Positions 19,836 through 28,534 of a stretch of 64,000 bases of DNA are shown piece by piece. Every line of letters starts with the position of its first letter. Position 1 is the first letter of the stretch. Location: NCBI RefSeq assembly GCF_001650715.1, contig NZ_LWQT01000041.1, forward strand, positions 1 through 64,000. The letters are read 5' to 3'. The stretch comes from Paramagnetospirillum marisnigri. GTDB lineage: Bacteria; Pseudomonadota; Alphaproteobacteria; Rhodospirillales; Magnetospirillaceae. A program made the translations under genes and the position numbers. Under the pieces are notes generated by a model. The model was given only the letters and a program-made list of their open reading frames with translations. It had not been told where the DNA came from and ran no database searches.

Positions 19836-20698
19836 CAGTGAGCCTCCATCAGCAGATCGTTGAAATCAGTATCCGGCTTGGGGGGCATGGCGATCTGAAC
19901 CGCACGGCCTTCATGAGCCAAGCGGTCGGCACAGTTGGACGCCGCCCGCTGGCCGACACCGTTGGCATCATTGTCGGCAGCGATGAAAACCTGCTGAGCG
20001 AAAGGAAGGGGAGGCAGAACGACGGATTCCAATCCTCCAGCGGAGATGCAAGCCCAGGCCGGGTCGCCGGTTGCCTGCATGACGCTCAGCGCCGTCTCGA
20101 TGCCCTCGGCAAGGATCAGTCGGTCGCCGACATCACCCAGCCTGATAGCGCCACGGGCAATGGGGCCTAGTGTCATCTTGGCTGGGGTGATGCTGGCTTT
20201 CCCGACCCCATTGGCTGCGATATAGGTGCGGTGGACGGCCACCACCTTATCCGACAGCCCCACCGTCACCGCCGCGATCATGGCTGGATGGGCGGTATTG
20301 GTCTGGTTGTGGGGGCAATGCCTGAGAAACCGCAAAGATGCGGGAATCGGAATGGTGATCGCCCGAGACCGCAAATAGGTCTCGACCAGGGTACCCGTGG
20401 CGGCGAAGGCGCGGTCCCACAGTAGCGCGGGAAACACCGTGTCTTTAGCAGTCTTAGCAGCTTTAGCGGGGGGCAAACCCGAGAATTGATTTTCGCGGTT
20501 ATCACCCCAGAGGCCCCGGTTCCGAAGCGCATCCAGAACTGCATTTTGATCACGACAGCAGGCGCACCAGACCAGGGTCTTTCCATCCGTCTCGCTGACC
20601 GAGAACGCACCCTTGTACCCACAAGAAGGGCAGGCACCAACGTAGCGCTGTCCGGTGCGGCGCAGCCCCAACGTCAGACCAATGGCGGCGGCGTCCAT
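19835..20698 (-). CDS. Toprim primase-like protein
   Basis: 287 residues. An N-terminal zinc ribbon (CPSCGYKGAF, then WCACC) precedes a DUF7146-type linker and a Toprim domain with LILAEGIETALS (catalytic Glu) and FIAADNDANGVG (DxD). It should make RNA primers or act as a primase-related factor for element replication. Coupled by one-base overlap to the DUF3987 gene and two bases after the AlpA-like gene. Confidence 0.88.
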   Translation of the reverse strand: MDAAAIGLTLGLRRTGQRYVGACPSCGYKGAFSVSETDGKTLVWCACCRDQNAVLDALRNRGLWGDNRENQFSGLPPAKAAKTAKDTVFPALLWDRAFAATGTLVETYLRSRAITIPIPASLRFLRHCPHNQTNTAHPAMIAAVTVGLSDKVVAVHRTYIAANGVGKASITPAKMTLGPIARGAIRLGDVGDRLILAEGIETALSVMQATGDPAWACISAGGLESVVLPPLPFAQQVFIAADNDANGVGQRAASNCADRLAHEGRAVQIAMPPKPDTDFNDLLMEAH

Positions 20699-20700
20699 GG

Positions 20701-20907
20701 CTACAAGGCCTTGGTGGCAAGGGTCGAGCGTGAGGAGAACTTCGCCAGCCCGGCGGCCCAGCGCTCGGCGGATTCGCGGGTGATATAGGTGCGGCTGCCG
20801 ACCTTGACAGCCTCGATCTCACCGCGCGCCAGCATAATGTAGGTCTGGCTGCGCGAGGGACCGAACTCGCTCCGGAATATGGACAGGGAAAGAAGACGGG
20901 GTGACAT
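20701..20907 (-). CDS. AlpA-like helix-turn-helix regulator
   Basis: 68 residues: LSIFRSEFGPSRSQTYIMLARGEIEAVKVGSRTYITRES is the MerR-like HTH of excisionase/AlpA proteins. The ATG at 20907 is chosen because GGAGGTTGCC lies directly before it. In P4-like elements such a protein controls excision and integrase expression. It heads the primase operon. Confidence 0.85.
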   Translation of the reverse strand: MSPRLLSLSIFRSEFGPSRSQTYIMLARGEIEAVKVGSRTYITRESAERWAAGLAKFSSRSTLATKAL

Positions 20908-20994
20908 GGCAACCTCCACCGATGGACATGGGTGGAAGGTCTGCCAAACCCACTGCCTAAAATAGGCGTCACGAATTATCGGTGGTTCGAATCA

Positions 20995-21747
20995 CTATTC
21001 GGACGACTTCTTCTTTGGGCCGGTCTTGATCCACGGCGCGGCCAGTTCTGGACCGACATCGGCCAGTGCATTGCCCCAGGCCCGGTCAAAGGCCCGTTTG
21101 CCGATTCCGAAATCCTTCTGGTAGTCGGCCTTAGGCTTCTCGGGCGGGCCATTCCGCATAAGTGTGGCGAGCTTTTTTCTGCACGCATTCTCGGCAGCGA
21201 TAGTCGTCTTGCCGCCAATGCTAAGCGGCGCTTCATCCGACTCAGCCAAAACCGATAACGGGTCCGGCCATTCCGCGAGCACTTCCGCCTTCAAGAATCT
21301 TAGGCCGGTCCATTTAAAGCTGAACCTGCGCTCGATGTCTTGCGGGGCGGCGTAAATGGCCTCGTGACGGTCTTCATAAAACCCTAGATCGCACCACTGG
21401 ACGGGGTCGATCAGCCGCAGTTCATCGCTACCGTCCCGGATACCCCAGGCCCGTATGCGTCCCGCCTGCAAGGCTTCCAGGATCGCAGCCTTAGCCTCGT
21501 CAAAAGACTGTGATGCCCCAAATAGCGCGGCAGCCACAGCCAGCCTGGACAATCCAGGCTTTCCCAATGTTCGCTCGACCCACGTGTACTCACCATTGGT
21601 GAATTTGTGCCGCTCAAAGAAGGTCCGAAGCTCGTGGCTGCCATCAGAGGCGATCAGCACGGAATGCCGGTCTCCCCGGTAGACCCAAGCGAAAAGCTGA
21701 GCAGCGTTCCAGTAGGTGATGACGAACGGATCAACCTGCCGTGCCAT
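20995..21747 (-). CDS. Hypothetical protein, last gene of the autotransporter operon
   Basis: 250 residues, no recognised domain. The start at 21747 has GGAGGAGGGGGC upstream and overlaps the preceding gene by 17 bases. N-terminal half is aromatic-rich (VITYWNAAQLFAWVYRG), with an RAWGIRDG segment; the C-terminal end is Lys-rich and looks nucleic-acid binding (KADYQKDFGIGKRAFDRAW). This type of protein is found near integrated elements; its job is unknown and it may belong to the mobile module rather than to the surface operon. Confidence 0.6.
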   Translation of the reverse strand: MARQVDPFVITYWNAAQLFAWVYRGDRHSVLIASDGSHELRTFFERHKFTNGEYTWVERTLGKPGLSRLAVAAALFGASQSFDEAKAAILEALQAGRIRAWGIRDGSDELRLIDPVQWCDLGFYEDRHEAIYAAPQDIERRFSFKWTGLRFLKAEVLAEWPDPLSVLAESDEAPLSIGGKTTIAAENACRKKLATLMRNGPPEKPKADYQKDFGIGKRAFDRAWGNALADVGPELAAPWIKTGPKKKSSE

Positions 21748-23221
21748 GCGCCCCCTCCTCCAGGAGTTTACTGACCATCTCATCCATCACCGAGGCCCAA
21801 TCCCCCAGCTTAGGTTGACGGAATAGCCGGGCGTTTGGATACCAGGGCGAGTCGGTGCGACCCTGGAGCCAGCGCCAGTCGGCGGTGGCTGACAGCATCA
21901 TCCACAGTGGCACGCCGAGGCCTCCGGCCAGATGAGCGGGAGCGGTGCAGGAACTGATGACCAGATCGAGGTTGGTCATGATGGCGGCGGTATCCTCGAA
22001 ATCCCTGATCTCAGGCCCCAGATCGACAAATGAAGCAGGCAGGGTTAGCCCATCCAGATCGGCACGGGCGTCACCCTTCTGGAGCCCGAACACCGTGACG
22101 TTGGGCACCTGCATCAAGGGCAGGGTCTGAACCAGTCCTGGCGAACGCCATGTATCGCCATGAAAATCTCGCCGTCCGCCCCAGATCAATCCAACCGCCT
22201 TGGTGGTGCCTGCCCTGCGGCGGATGATCTTGCCCCAACGCCCCACCAGATCACGCCTGGGGGTAAGGTAGGGGATCGTGGCGGGAATGGTGTCGAGACG
22301 GGTCTTGAACGCCCTGGGCAGCGACAACAGCGGACATTGCACATGGATGGGCTCGGCGGGCTGCTCCTCGCGGGTGATCAGCACGTCCCAGCCCGGCACT
22401 CGTGACGCGATGCCCTTCAAGTCCCGGATCACCTGGAAGATCACCCGTGCCCCCCTGGCCTTGACCAAGGGCAGATAACGGATGAATTCCAAGGTGTCGC
22501 CAAAGCCCTGCTCATCATGGATCAGGATGGTCTTGCCCCGAATGTCCTCTCCGTCCCACTGGGGCGCATCGACAAAAGTCCGTTTCAGCACCTTGGTGCG
22601 GGGCAGGTCATAGCGGCATTCATAGAGGCCCCAGCCCTTGTCGTACTCACCGTTCTCCAGCAGGCTCTCGGCGTGCAGCAGGACGGTATCCACGTTGGAC
22701 GGATTATCCTTCGCCGCCCTGGCGATCTCGCGCCGCCACTCGGCCCAGCGGCCAGAGGCGCGCAGCATCAGGGCATAGTTGGCGCGGCAATCGGCGTGGT
22801 CGGGCAGGAGGCGCAGGCCCTCGGCATAGGCGTCACAAGCCTCTTCGACTCGCACCTGATTGCGAAGCGCATTGCCCAGATTGATCCACACCGCCCCGAA
22901 GCCGGGCTCAATAGCGATGGCCTTGCGGCATTGGGCCTCGGCCTCCGGGTGCCGTTTGAGGCCGTTGAGCGCCGCCCCGTGATGGCTGAGATAGGATGGA
23001 TCGTCACCACGCAGCGACAAGGCCGTCTCGATCTTCTCGGCGGCGATCTCCCACTTCTCCACCTGGAGGGCGATGACCCCCAAAAGGTGATGGGCGTCAG
23101 CGTTGTCGGGTTCGCATTGGACGACGCGGGTATAAATCCATTCCGCACCGCCCAGATCGCCCTGGTGGTGCATCTTCTGGCCCAAGGCCAGGGCCTCGGC
23201 GGAGGAGAAGCTGACCGCCAT
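21731..23221 (-). CDS. TPR protein with glycosyltransferase-like C-terminus
   Basis: 496 residues. Residues 1-205 contain about five TPR units (DADAHHLLGVIALQ, YLSHHGAALNGLKRHPEAEA, AVWINLGNALRNQ). Residues 235-490 have the GT9/heptosyltransferase-like fold: ILIHDEQGFGDTLEFIRYLP, VGLIWGGRRDFHGD, and LDLVISSCTAPAHLAGGLGVP, the donor-site segment. The likely role is transfer of a sugar to a protein or polysaccharide in the cytoplasm. Starts with one-base overlap (TAATG) with the IalB-like gene, in the operon that begins with the autotransporter. Confidence 0.85.
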   Translation of the reverse strand: MAVSFSSAEALALGQKMHHQGDLGGAEWIYTRVVQCEPDNADAHHLLGVIALQVEKWEIAAEKIETALSLRGDDPSYLSHHGAALNGLKRHPEAEAQCRKAIAIEPGFGAVWINLGNALRNQVRVEEACDAYAEGLRLLPDHADCRANYALMLRASGRWAEWRREIARAAKDNPSNVDTVLLHAESLLENGEYDKGWGLYECRYDLPRTKVLKRTFVDAPQWDGEDIRGKTILIHDEQGFGDTLEFIRYLPLVKARGARVIFQVIRDLKGIASRVPGWDVLITREEQPAEPIHVQCPLLSLPRAFKTRLDTIPATIPYLTPRRDLVGRWGKIIRRRAGTTKAVGLIWGGRRDFHGDTWRSPGLVQTLPLMQVPNVTVFGLQKGDARADLDGLTLPASFVDLGPEIRDFEDTAAIMTNLDLVISSCTAPAHLAGGLGVPLWMMLSATADWRWLQGRTDSPWYPNARLFRQPKLGDWASVMDEMVSKLLEEGAHGTAG

Positions 23222-23703
23222 TACTTGATCGCTCCCAGACCCTCGGCCAAGCCGTTCACTGACACCGGCATCTGCAACACCTCTGTCCGCCCGAACGGCA
23301 CGATACCGATCACCATGCCCTTAGCCAACGTCATGGCCTTGAGCGCAGTATCGTCCAAGCCCGCCGCCATGCGGCAGCCATCGGGCGTACAGGTCAGCGG
23401 GCGCAGATTGACCTGGGGGCCGGGATCAATCTTGGCCGCTGCCCCCAGGGTAAGGTCGAGGCCCAGCGGCACCTCGGCGACGATCATGGGCTCGGCCTTT
23501 GGCCCCAGCTTGCCGATGCGGACCAGCAGCAGGCGCTGACCACCCTGCACCATCTGGTTCTGGAATAGGTGACACGCCTGTCCCTTGGCCTCGGGGCGGG
23601 GCTCGCAGGCCACCCGCCAGTCGCCATACGCCTTGCCTTCCTCGGCGGCGATGGCGGCCCAGGGAGCGGCGGCAAGCAGCAGGGCAAGGGCGAGACGGCG
23701 CAT
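23221..23703 (-). CDS. IalB-like periplasmic protein
   Basis: 160 residues. The signal peptide (MRRLALALLLAAAPWAAIAA) begins at the ATG at 23703; the longer frame from 23742 overlaps the upstream gene. The mature part matches invasion-associated locus B proteins: YGDWRVACE, CHLFQNQMVQ, RLLLVRIG, and a CTPDGCRM Cys pair with another Cys pair earlier. The family is widespread in alphaproteobacteria; its role is unclear. Two bases separate it from the lipoprotein gene. Confidence 0.85.
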   Translation of the reverse strand: MRRLALALLLAAAPWAAIAAEEGKAYGDWRVACEPRPEAKGQACHLFQNQMVQGGQRLLLVRIGKLGPKAEPMIVAEVPLGLDLTLGAAAKIDPGPQVNLRPLTCTPDGCRMAAGLDDTALKAMTLAKGMVIGIVPFGRTEVLQMPVSVNGLAEGLGAIK

Positions 23704-23705
23704 GG

Positions 23706-24518
23706 TCACGGGCTCCGGCAGATGGGAATGGGGGCAGGCCAAACGCTCTCCCAGCCGTCATCGTGGCTGGCTTTGGGCAGACGGGTGATGGTGACGCAGC
23801 GTTTGTCCCCCAGGCGAGAAACAAAGTCCTCGGCGATGAAGGGCGGCACCACCTTGTCATCACCTCCCACCAAATGGGTCTGGGGCAGATGGGCGAGGCG
23901 TGGCGCCACGTCGATGGGATTGAGGGAGGCGGGCATGGCCGAGACGCCGTGATGGCGGTTGATGCCCTCACTGTCCAGATTGCCCGCCACACTGCGTAGG
24001 GAAAGAACGTCGGAACGCCGCGCCGCCGCCAAGGCCGCCACCGCCGCGCCGCCGGAATAGCCCACCAGGTGGAAGCCGCCCGTGGCTTTGAGCTGATCCA
24101 GCGCCGTGCTGGTGGCGGCGATGACCTCCTCGGCAAAGCGGCGGTCGGTCCAGTAGGCCACCTTGCAGGCCGACCCCCAACTGTACTGGCAGGGCCGCGC
24201 CAGATAGGCCACGTTCGGGGATCGGTCGAGGCCTGCCAGCCTGAGGCCCATGGGGTGGCGCGGCGTCGGGTCCTGCGACGGCTCCGAGCGTGACCGCCAC
24301 GCGGCCCCATCGCCCTCCACGTAGACCACCACAGGCTGAGCCGGATCACGGACCCGGACATAGGCGGTGAGATCGAACGGCCCGGTCTTGATCACCACGC
24401 GGCGCAGGCCCGCCGTGGCGGCGATGGACTCGGCCGTGGCGGAGCGGTCCTGCGCGGCACAGGCCGTTAGAGAGGCCGCAAGGGTGGCGAGGACGAGGAT
24501 ATGCAGGCGCGTGGTCAC
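23706..24518 (-). CDS. Alpha/beta-hydrolase lipoprotein
   Basis: 270 residues, GTG start two bases after the autotransporter stop. Lipobox LTACAAQ near residue 20, then an alpha/beta-hydrolase: nucleophile elbow LVGYSGGAA (Ser), Asp in VGGDDKVVPP and His in PKASHDDGWE. An outer- or inner-membrane-anchored esterase or peptidase is plausible. Cys pairs near CQYSWGSAC could form a disulfide, fitting an extracytoplasmic location. Coupled with the autotransporter gene, so it may process or stabilise it. Confidence 0.85.
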   Translation of the reverse strand: MTTRLHILVLATLAASLTACAAQDRSATAESIAATAGLRRVVIKTGPFDLTAYVRVRDPAQPVVVYVEGDGAAWRSRSEPSQDPTPRHPMGLRLAGLDRSPNVAYLARPCQYSWGSACKVAYWTDRRFAEEVIAATSTALDQLKATGGFHLVGYSGGAAVAALAAARRSDVLSLRSVAGNLDSEGINRHHGVSAMPASLNPIDVAPRLAHLPQTHLVGGDDKVVPPFIAEDFVSRLGDKRCVTITRLPKASHDDGWESVWPAPIPICRSP

Positions 24519-24520
24519 GC

Positions 24521-27205
24521 TCAGTAGCTTAACCGCACTTCCAGCTTTCCGGTATGGCCCACATAGTCCGGCTTGACCTCGGCATCGTAATTGCCCGCCA
24601 GCGATACGTCATTCTTGCTCAGGAAGGTGAGTCCCACGCCGATATTGGCGCCATCCTTGGTGGGCTTGACGCCGGTGCTGGTGAAGCTGGACCCGCCCAC
24701 CGCATAGGACGAAGTGGTGCTGGAGGCCTTAGTGTCCATGTATTCGTGCAGCCACTGGGCGCGCAATTCCGGGGTCAGCTTGCCGAACTCAAAGGTGATC
24801 GGATGGGTGATCTTGGCACCCAGGCCGCTTCGCAGCGAATTGGTGCGACTGGACGGATTGGTCAGATTGGACCCGCCGCCCCCGGTCTCGGTATAACCGT
24901 TTTGATTCAGGCGGCTATAGGTCACGGAGGCGATGGGCGTCACCACCGTGTCGGTGGGCAGCACCAGGGGATAGCCGCCATCCAGCTTGGCCACGTATTG
25001 GTTGGCGGCCCAGTCACCCTTGGGATTGGCGTAGTAGTTGGTGAAGGAGACGATACGGCTGGCATTGTAGAGGTGGCGGGTATAGCCCAGCGCCGCGCCG
25101 AGATACCAGGGCGAGCCCTCATAGCTGCCATACAGGGTGCCGCCATAAGAATTGACGCGGGTGCCATTGCCCGCGCTGGCGTCGGATTCATCCACCCGCG
25201 TATTGGCATAGGACAGCGCCAAACCGACGCGGGCGGCGTCCAGCACCTGGACATCGGCGCCGAAAGCGGCGCCCGATGTATCCGAGCGATAGCCGTCGGT
25301 ATCCTTGCGCCGTCCCTGCATGGCGGTGCCCGCGAAGCCCTGGACCCAGACATCCAGGCCCTTCATGGCCTCGCCGGTGGCGACACCCGTACCGCCGCTT
25401 TGCGCCAGACGGATGGAATCGACCCGCAATCCCACCGCCCCCAGGACCCGGTTCAGGGCCGCCATGGCCGCCTTGGTGTTGGCCCCGGTGACACTGGGCG
25501 CCAGCTTCTTCGCCGCCGCGTTGATGAGTGTGGCATCGCTCAGGTTGTTCAGTGCCGTCTGCAAGCTCAACATGCCCGCATCCGTCCCAGAATAGTTGCT
25601 GGGGCCATCCACCACCGTGGATGCGGTGCCTGAAACGCCGGAGACGTTGTTGGCGCCGACACTGGCGGTGATATAGATGTCGCCCGCCCCGATGCTGGAC
25701 ACCCCATAGGCGTCGGTCACCGCACCCGTGGCAACCGAGGCCGTCCATCGCGTCGATCCAGATGTGGTGACGCTGATGGTGCCGCTGTTGGTGGTGGTGC
25801 TGGAGGCATGGGCATTCAGGACCAGGAACTTGTCATTGTTCTTCACCGTATAGCCCGACACCGTGGGCGTGACGGTCAGGGTGCCGGTGTTGATGGTGTT
25901 GTTGACGTTGGTCGAACTGAAATCGATCTTGCCGTTGGACGAAGCGCCGATGGTGAACTTCACCGTCGAACTGGCCGCCTGATAGAAGCCGCCACCGTTC
26001 ACGGTGGTGCCCTGGCCGGTCAGGGTATAGGCCCCCACATCCAGGGTGCCGCCATTGAGGTACAGGCCCTGGGCGGTGTTGGAGGCCATGGTGACATTGG
26101 TGGACAGCGCGGTGGTGCCACCGTTGAGGCGCATCTGGTTGGTATAGAGGTTGTGGCCGACATTGACGGTGCCTGCCGTTACCGTGGTGGTGGCAAGGTA
26201 GCCCGAGGCACTGTCGGCGCCAATGTCGCCGCCGGTGGTGAAACTATTGCCCGAACCGGGATTGAAGGTGAGGTTGGTCTTGTTGCCCGTCGCTGTAGTG
26301 ATCTTGCCCGTGATGGAGCCGCCGGTGATGTTGATGGTGCTGCCACCGGTGCCGCCCTTGAAGGCGATGGCGGTGCCTGTGGATGAGCCACCGGTAATGG
26401 TTCCGCCGGAGATACTGACGGATTCGATTTGGGATGCTATCCCGTTGCTGCCAAATTCTATTGCTGCAGATGTGCCCGTTTGCCCGATCACGCCATCAGA
26501 TACACTAACAGATATGGTTGGCGCTACCGCGCCTCCAAAGTATATTCCAGAAGAGTTCCCGCCACCGCCAATTATTGTTCCGCCTGAATTACTTACAGTA
26601 ATGACCGGCCTTGTTCCAGAGTTTATCCCAACACTAATTCCGTGACCAGAGGACGATCCGCCTATTATTGTTCCAGCATTATTATTAACAATTCCCATAT
26701 TGTTGTTTGTAGCGTCCTCATACGCCAATCCAGAGCCACTTCCAGATCCAATTATATTTCCAGTATTTACAAGACTAAATACAGCAGACTGAGATCCTGC
26801 AGGAGTAAATGAAATTGCTGATACGCCAGTACTGCTAATAACGCCGCTGTTATTTACAATAATATTTGTTGCGCCAGTATTATTTAATTGAATTGCCGTG
26901 ACAGCGTAACCTGATCCGGTGATTGTTCCCGAGTTCACAATTGATAATGTGCCGTTGTCAAACGTATCGCCAACTCTAATTCCGACCCCAGTGCCTGTAA
27001 TTGTACTTTGATTGTCAATTGTTGCTGTGAAGCCGCCCGTACTTATGCTGTATGCAGGGTTACCGGAATTAGCCGACGAGACCGTCGTCGTCCCCGCCGA
27101 ATTGATCGTAACCGTCGCCGCCTGCGCACTCGCCACGGCTGTGAGCAGCGCCAGGGCCGAGACCGAGCCCGCCAGCGCCAAACGCTTCGATACCGACATG
27201 CCCAT
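24521..27205 (-). CDS. Autotransporter (type V secretion) protein
   Basis: About 894 residues. The ATG at 27205 is taken; an in-frame TTG lies seven codons upstream. Signal peptide to ASAQAA. The passenger, about residues 35-610, is a Gly/Ser/Thr/Asn-rich beta-helix of repeated short turns (TITGTGVGIRV, SGTITGSGYAV-like). Residues about 620-894 are the autotransporter barrel (GMKGLDVWVQGFAG-like start, final LEVRLSY). It exports the passenger across the outer membrane. The first 200 passenger codons are visibly AT-richer than the rest. A G9 tract lies about 170 bases upstream. Confidence 0.92.
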   Translation of the reverse strand: MGMSVSKRLALAGSVSALALLTAVASAQAATVTINSAGTTTVSSANSGNPAYSISTGGFTATIDNQSTITGTGVGIRVGDTFDNGTLSIVNSGTITGSGYAVTAIQLNNTGATNIIVNNSGVISSTGVSAISFTPAGSQSAVFSLVNTGNIIGSGSGSGLAYEDATNNNMGIVNNNAGTIIGGSSSGHGISVGINSGTRPVITVSNSGGTIIGGGGNSSGIYFGGAVAPTISVSVSDGVIGQTGTSAAIEFGSNGIASQIESVSISGGTITGGSSTGTAIAFKGGTGGSTINITGGSITGKITTATGNKTNLTFNPGSGNSFTTGGDIGADSASGYLATTTVTAGTVNVGHNLYTNQMRLNGGTTALSTNVTMASNTAQGLYLNGGTLDVGAYTLTGQGTTVNGGGFYQAASSTVKFTIGASSNGKIDFSSTNVNNTINTGTLTVTPTVSGYTVKNNDKFLVLNAHASSTTTNSGTISVTTSGSTRWTASVATGAVTDAYGVSSIGAGDIYITASVGANNVSGVSGTASTVVDGPSNYSGTDAGMLSLQTALNNLSDATLINAAAKKLAPSVTGANTKAAMAALNRVLGAVGLRVDSIRLAQSGGTGVATGEAMKGLDVWVQGFAGTAMQGRRKDTDGYRSDTSGAAFGADVQVLDAARVGLALSYANTRVDESDASAGNGTRVNSYGGTLYGSYEGSPWYLGAALGYTRHLYNASRIVSFTNYYANPKGDWAANQYVAKLDGGYPLVLPTDTVVTPIASVTYSRLNQNGYTETGGGGSNLTNPSSRTNSLRSGLGAKITHPITFEFGKLTPELRAQWLHEYMDTKASSTTSSYAVGGSSFTSTGVKPTKDGANIGVGLTFLSKNDVSLAGNYDAEVKPDYVGHTGKLEVRLSY

Positions 27206-27478
27206 CCCCCGCTTTCGTTCCTTCAACCGACGCGCCGCCGCACCTTAACGAGAGCAGCAACGCCGAGCGTCACCCATTTGGATGATGTCGGGCGAAATAC
27301 CACCAAATGCGCAGCCCTCATCCTATGCCCTCATATGAGGTGTCGGACGCTGCCGATTTTGGGTAATACAACCAGGGGGGGGGTGTCAATTGATGATCTG
27401 GCTAATTCCATAAAAATACAGGGGCATTATCAATCATGGAGGTCATTGTTGACCGGCTTGACCGCCCGAGTTTGCCTC
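27206..27478. promoter_or_regulatory. Divergent promoter region with G9 tract at 27375-27383
   Basis: The gap between the autotransporter start and the antitoxin gene must hold promoters for both. Nine G at 27375-27383 lie about 170 bases from the autotransporter ATG. No clear -35/-10 pair was identified. If the autotransporter promoter overlaps the tract, its length could vary expression. Confidence 0.45.
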
Positions 27479-27500
27479 AATCATAATGATCAGTATGATT
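27479..27500 (+). promoter_or_regulatory. Operator palindrome of the toxin-antitoxin operon
   Basis: The 22-base sequence AATCATAATGATC...ATGATT is symmetric around GATC with a single mismatched pair. It ends four bases before the GGAGG of the antitoxin gene, where Phd/YefM-type antitoxins usually bind to repress their own operon. Confidence 0.65.
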
Positions 27501-27513
27501 TATGGAGGCGCCG

Positions 27514-27783
27514 ATGATCACCGAGACCAATGCCGTCACCTTCCGCCAGAACCTGGGCGAGATGATCAATCAGGTCCAATACCGCCACGACAGCATCGTC
27601 ATCAACAAGGACGGCAAACCCGTCGCCGCGCTGATCGATGCCCGCCTCTTCGGTCGTATTCGGCGGATGCAGGACCGGTTTGATACCCTGGCCACCCGCA
27701 TGGCCGATGCCTTCGCCACCATCCCCGTCGAAGAGGGCATGGCCGAGATCGACAGGATCGTCGCCGAAGGTCGGAAGCGCTGA
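27514..27783 (+). CDS. Antitoxin, Phd/YefM family
   Basis: 89 residues from the ATG at 27514, which has GGAGG five bases upstream; an earlier ATG at 27502 lacks such a site. The N-terminal half has the Phd/YefM fold (NAVTFRQNLGEMINQVQ, IVINKDGKPVAALIDARLF), which binds DNA as a dimer; the C-terminal half (RMADAFATIPVEEGMAEID) should wrap the toxin. Two bases before the PIN toxin start. Confidence 0.9.
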   Translation: MITETNAVTFRQNLGEMINQVQYRHDSIVINKDGKPVAALIDARLFGRIRRMQDRFDTLATRMADAFATIPVEEGMAEIDRIVAEGRKR

Positions 27784-27785
27784 TC

Positions 27786-28199
27786 GTGCCCACCTTGCGC
27801 GTGGTTCTGGACACCAATGTCCTGGTGTCTGGCCTAGCCTATCCCAACAGTGTGCCGGGTCGGATCGTGACAGCGTGGCGGCAGGGCGGTTTGGACGTGG
27901 TTCTGTCCCGATATATCCTCGACGAGTTGGCCCGAGTCCTGCCGCGCCTGAACCACCGTCTGAACTGGACGGACGCCGACTTCGCCGATCTCATGGACAT
28001 CCTGGCTTTGACCGCTGATCTGGTGGAACCGGATACTGGAACAGATGCCCGCCTTCGTGATCATGCCGATCAGCCTGTGCTGGGCACCCTGGTCGCCGCC
28101 AAGGCGGATTATCTCGTCACCGGGGACCGCGATCTGCTCGCCCTGGCTGAGCACTACCCGATCATCAGCCCTGTGGCTTTCTGGGAACGGCATGGCTAG
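27786..28199 (+). CDS. PIN-domain toxin (ribonuclease)
   Basis: 137 residues, GTG start. PIN nuclease acidic residues: VLDTNVLVSG (Asp), LDELARVL (Glu), TDARLRDHADQPVLGTLVAAKADYLVTGDRDLL (Asp pair). Belongs to the putative toxin PIN family COG1569. It should cleave RNA until bound by the upstream antitoxin. Its end overlaps the convergent gene by four bases. Confidence 0.9.
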   Translation: MPTLRVVLDTNVLVSGLAYPNSVPGRIVTAWRQGGLDVVLSRYILDELARVLPRLNHRLNWTDADFADLMDILALTADLVEPDTGTDARLRDHADQPVLGTLVAAKADYLVTGDRDLLALAEHYPIISPVAFWERHG

Positions 28200-28534
28200 G
28201 AGCCGCTGGAAGTCTCCTGCCTTTGTCGGGAGGTCTGCCCCCGCGCCATCACGCCCCAAACGCCAAGATAAAGATCATGCCGCCAACCCTGGTCCACTGA
28301 GTCCTTGAAGTTGGTGGCCTTGATGGCGCGCACCGCATCGGCCATCACCTGGGCGACATGTTCGCGGTCAACGAGGGCACGGAAGCGATAATCGGTCCCC
28401 GCTCCCTCGGTCACCTTGGCCTCGGGGAAAGCCTTCTCGATGTCGCCGGGGAATCGCCCCCGGACCTTGAGGACATCCGGCCTTCCTTTCTCGGCCACCA
28501 CGGACAGGAATGCGTTGTTCAAGAAAATCCACAT
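28196..28534 (-). CDS. Conserved hypothetical, partner of the Nudix gene
   Basis: 112 residues starting MWIFLNNAFLSVV, with a compact alpha/beta pattern (RGRFPGDIEKAFP, DYRFRALVDREHVAQVM, NFKDSV...WRHDLYLGVWGVM). I do not recognise the family. It overlaps the Nudix gene by 16 bases in the same direction, so the two are made together and may form a functional pair. Confidence 0.7.
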   Translation of the reverse strand: MWIFLNNAFLSVVAEKGRPDVLKVRGRFPGDIEKAFPEAKVTEGAGTDYRFRALVDREHVAQVMADAVRAIKATNFKDSVDQGWRHDLYLGVWGVMARGQTSRQRQETSSGS

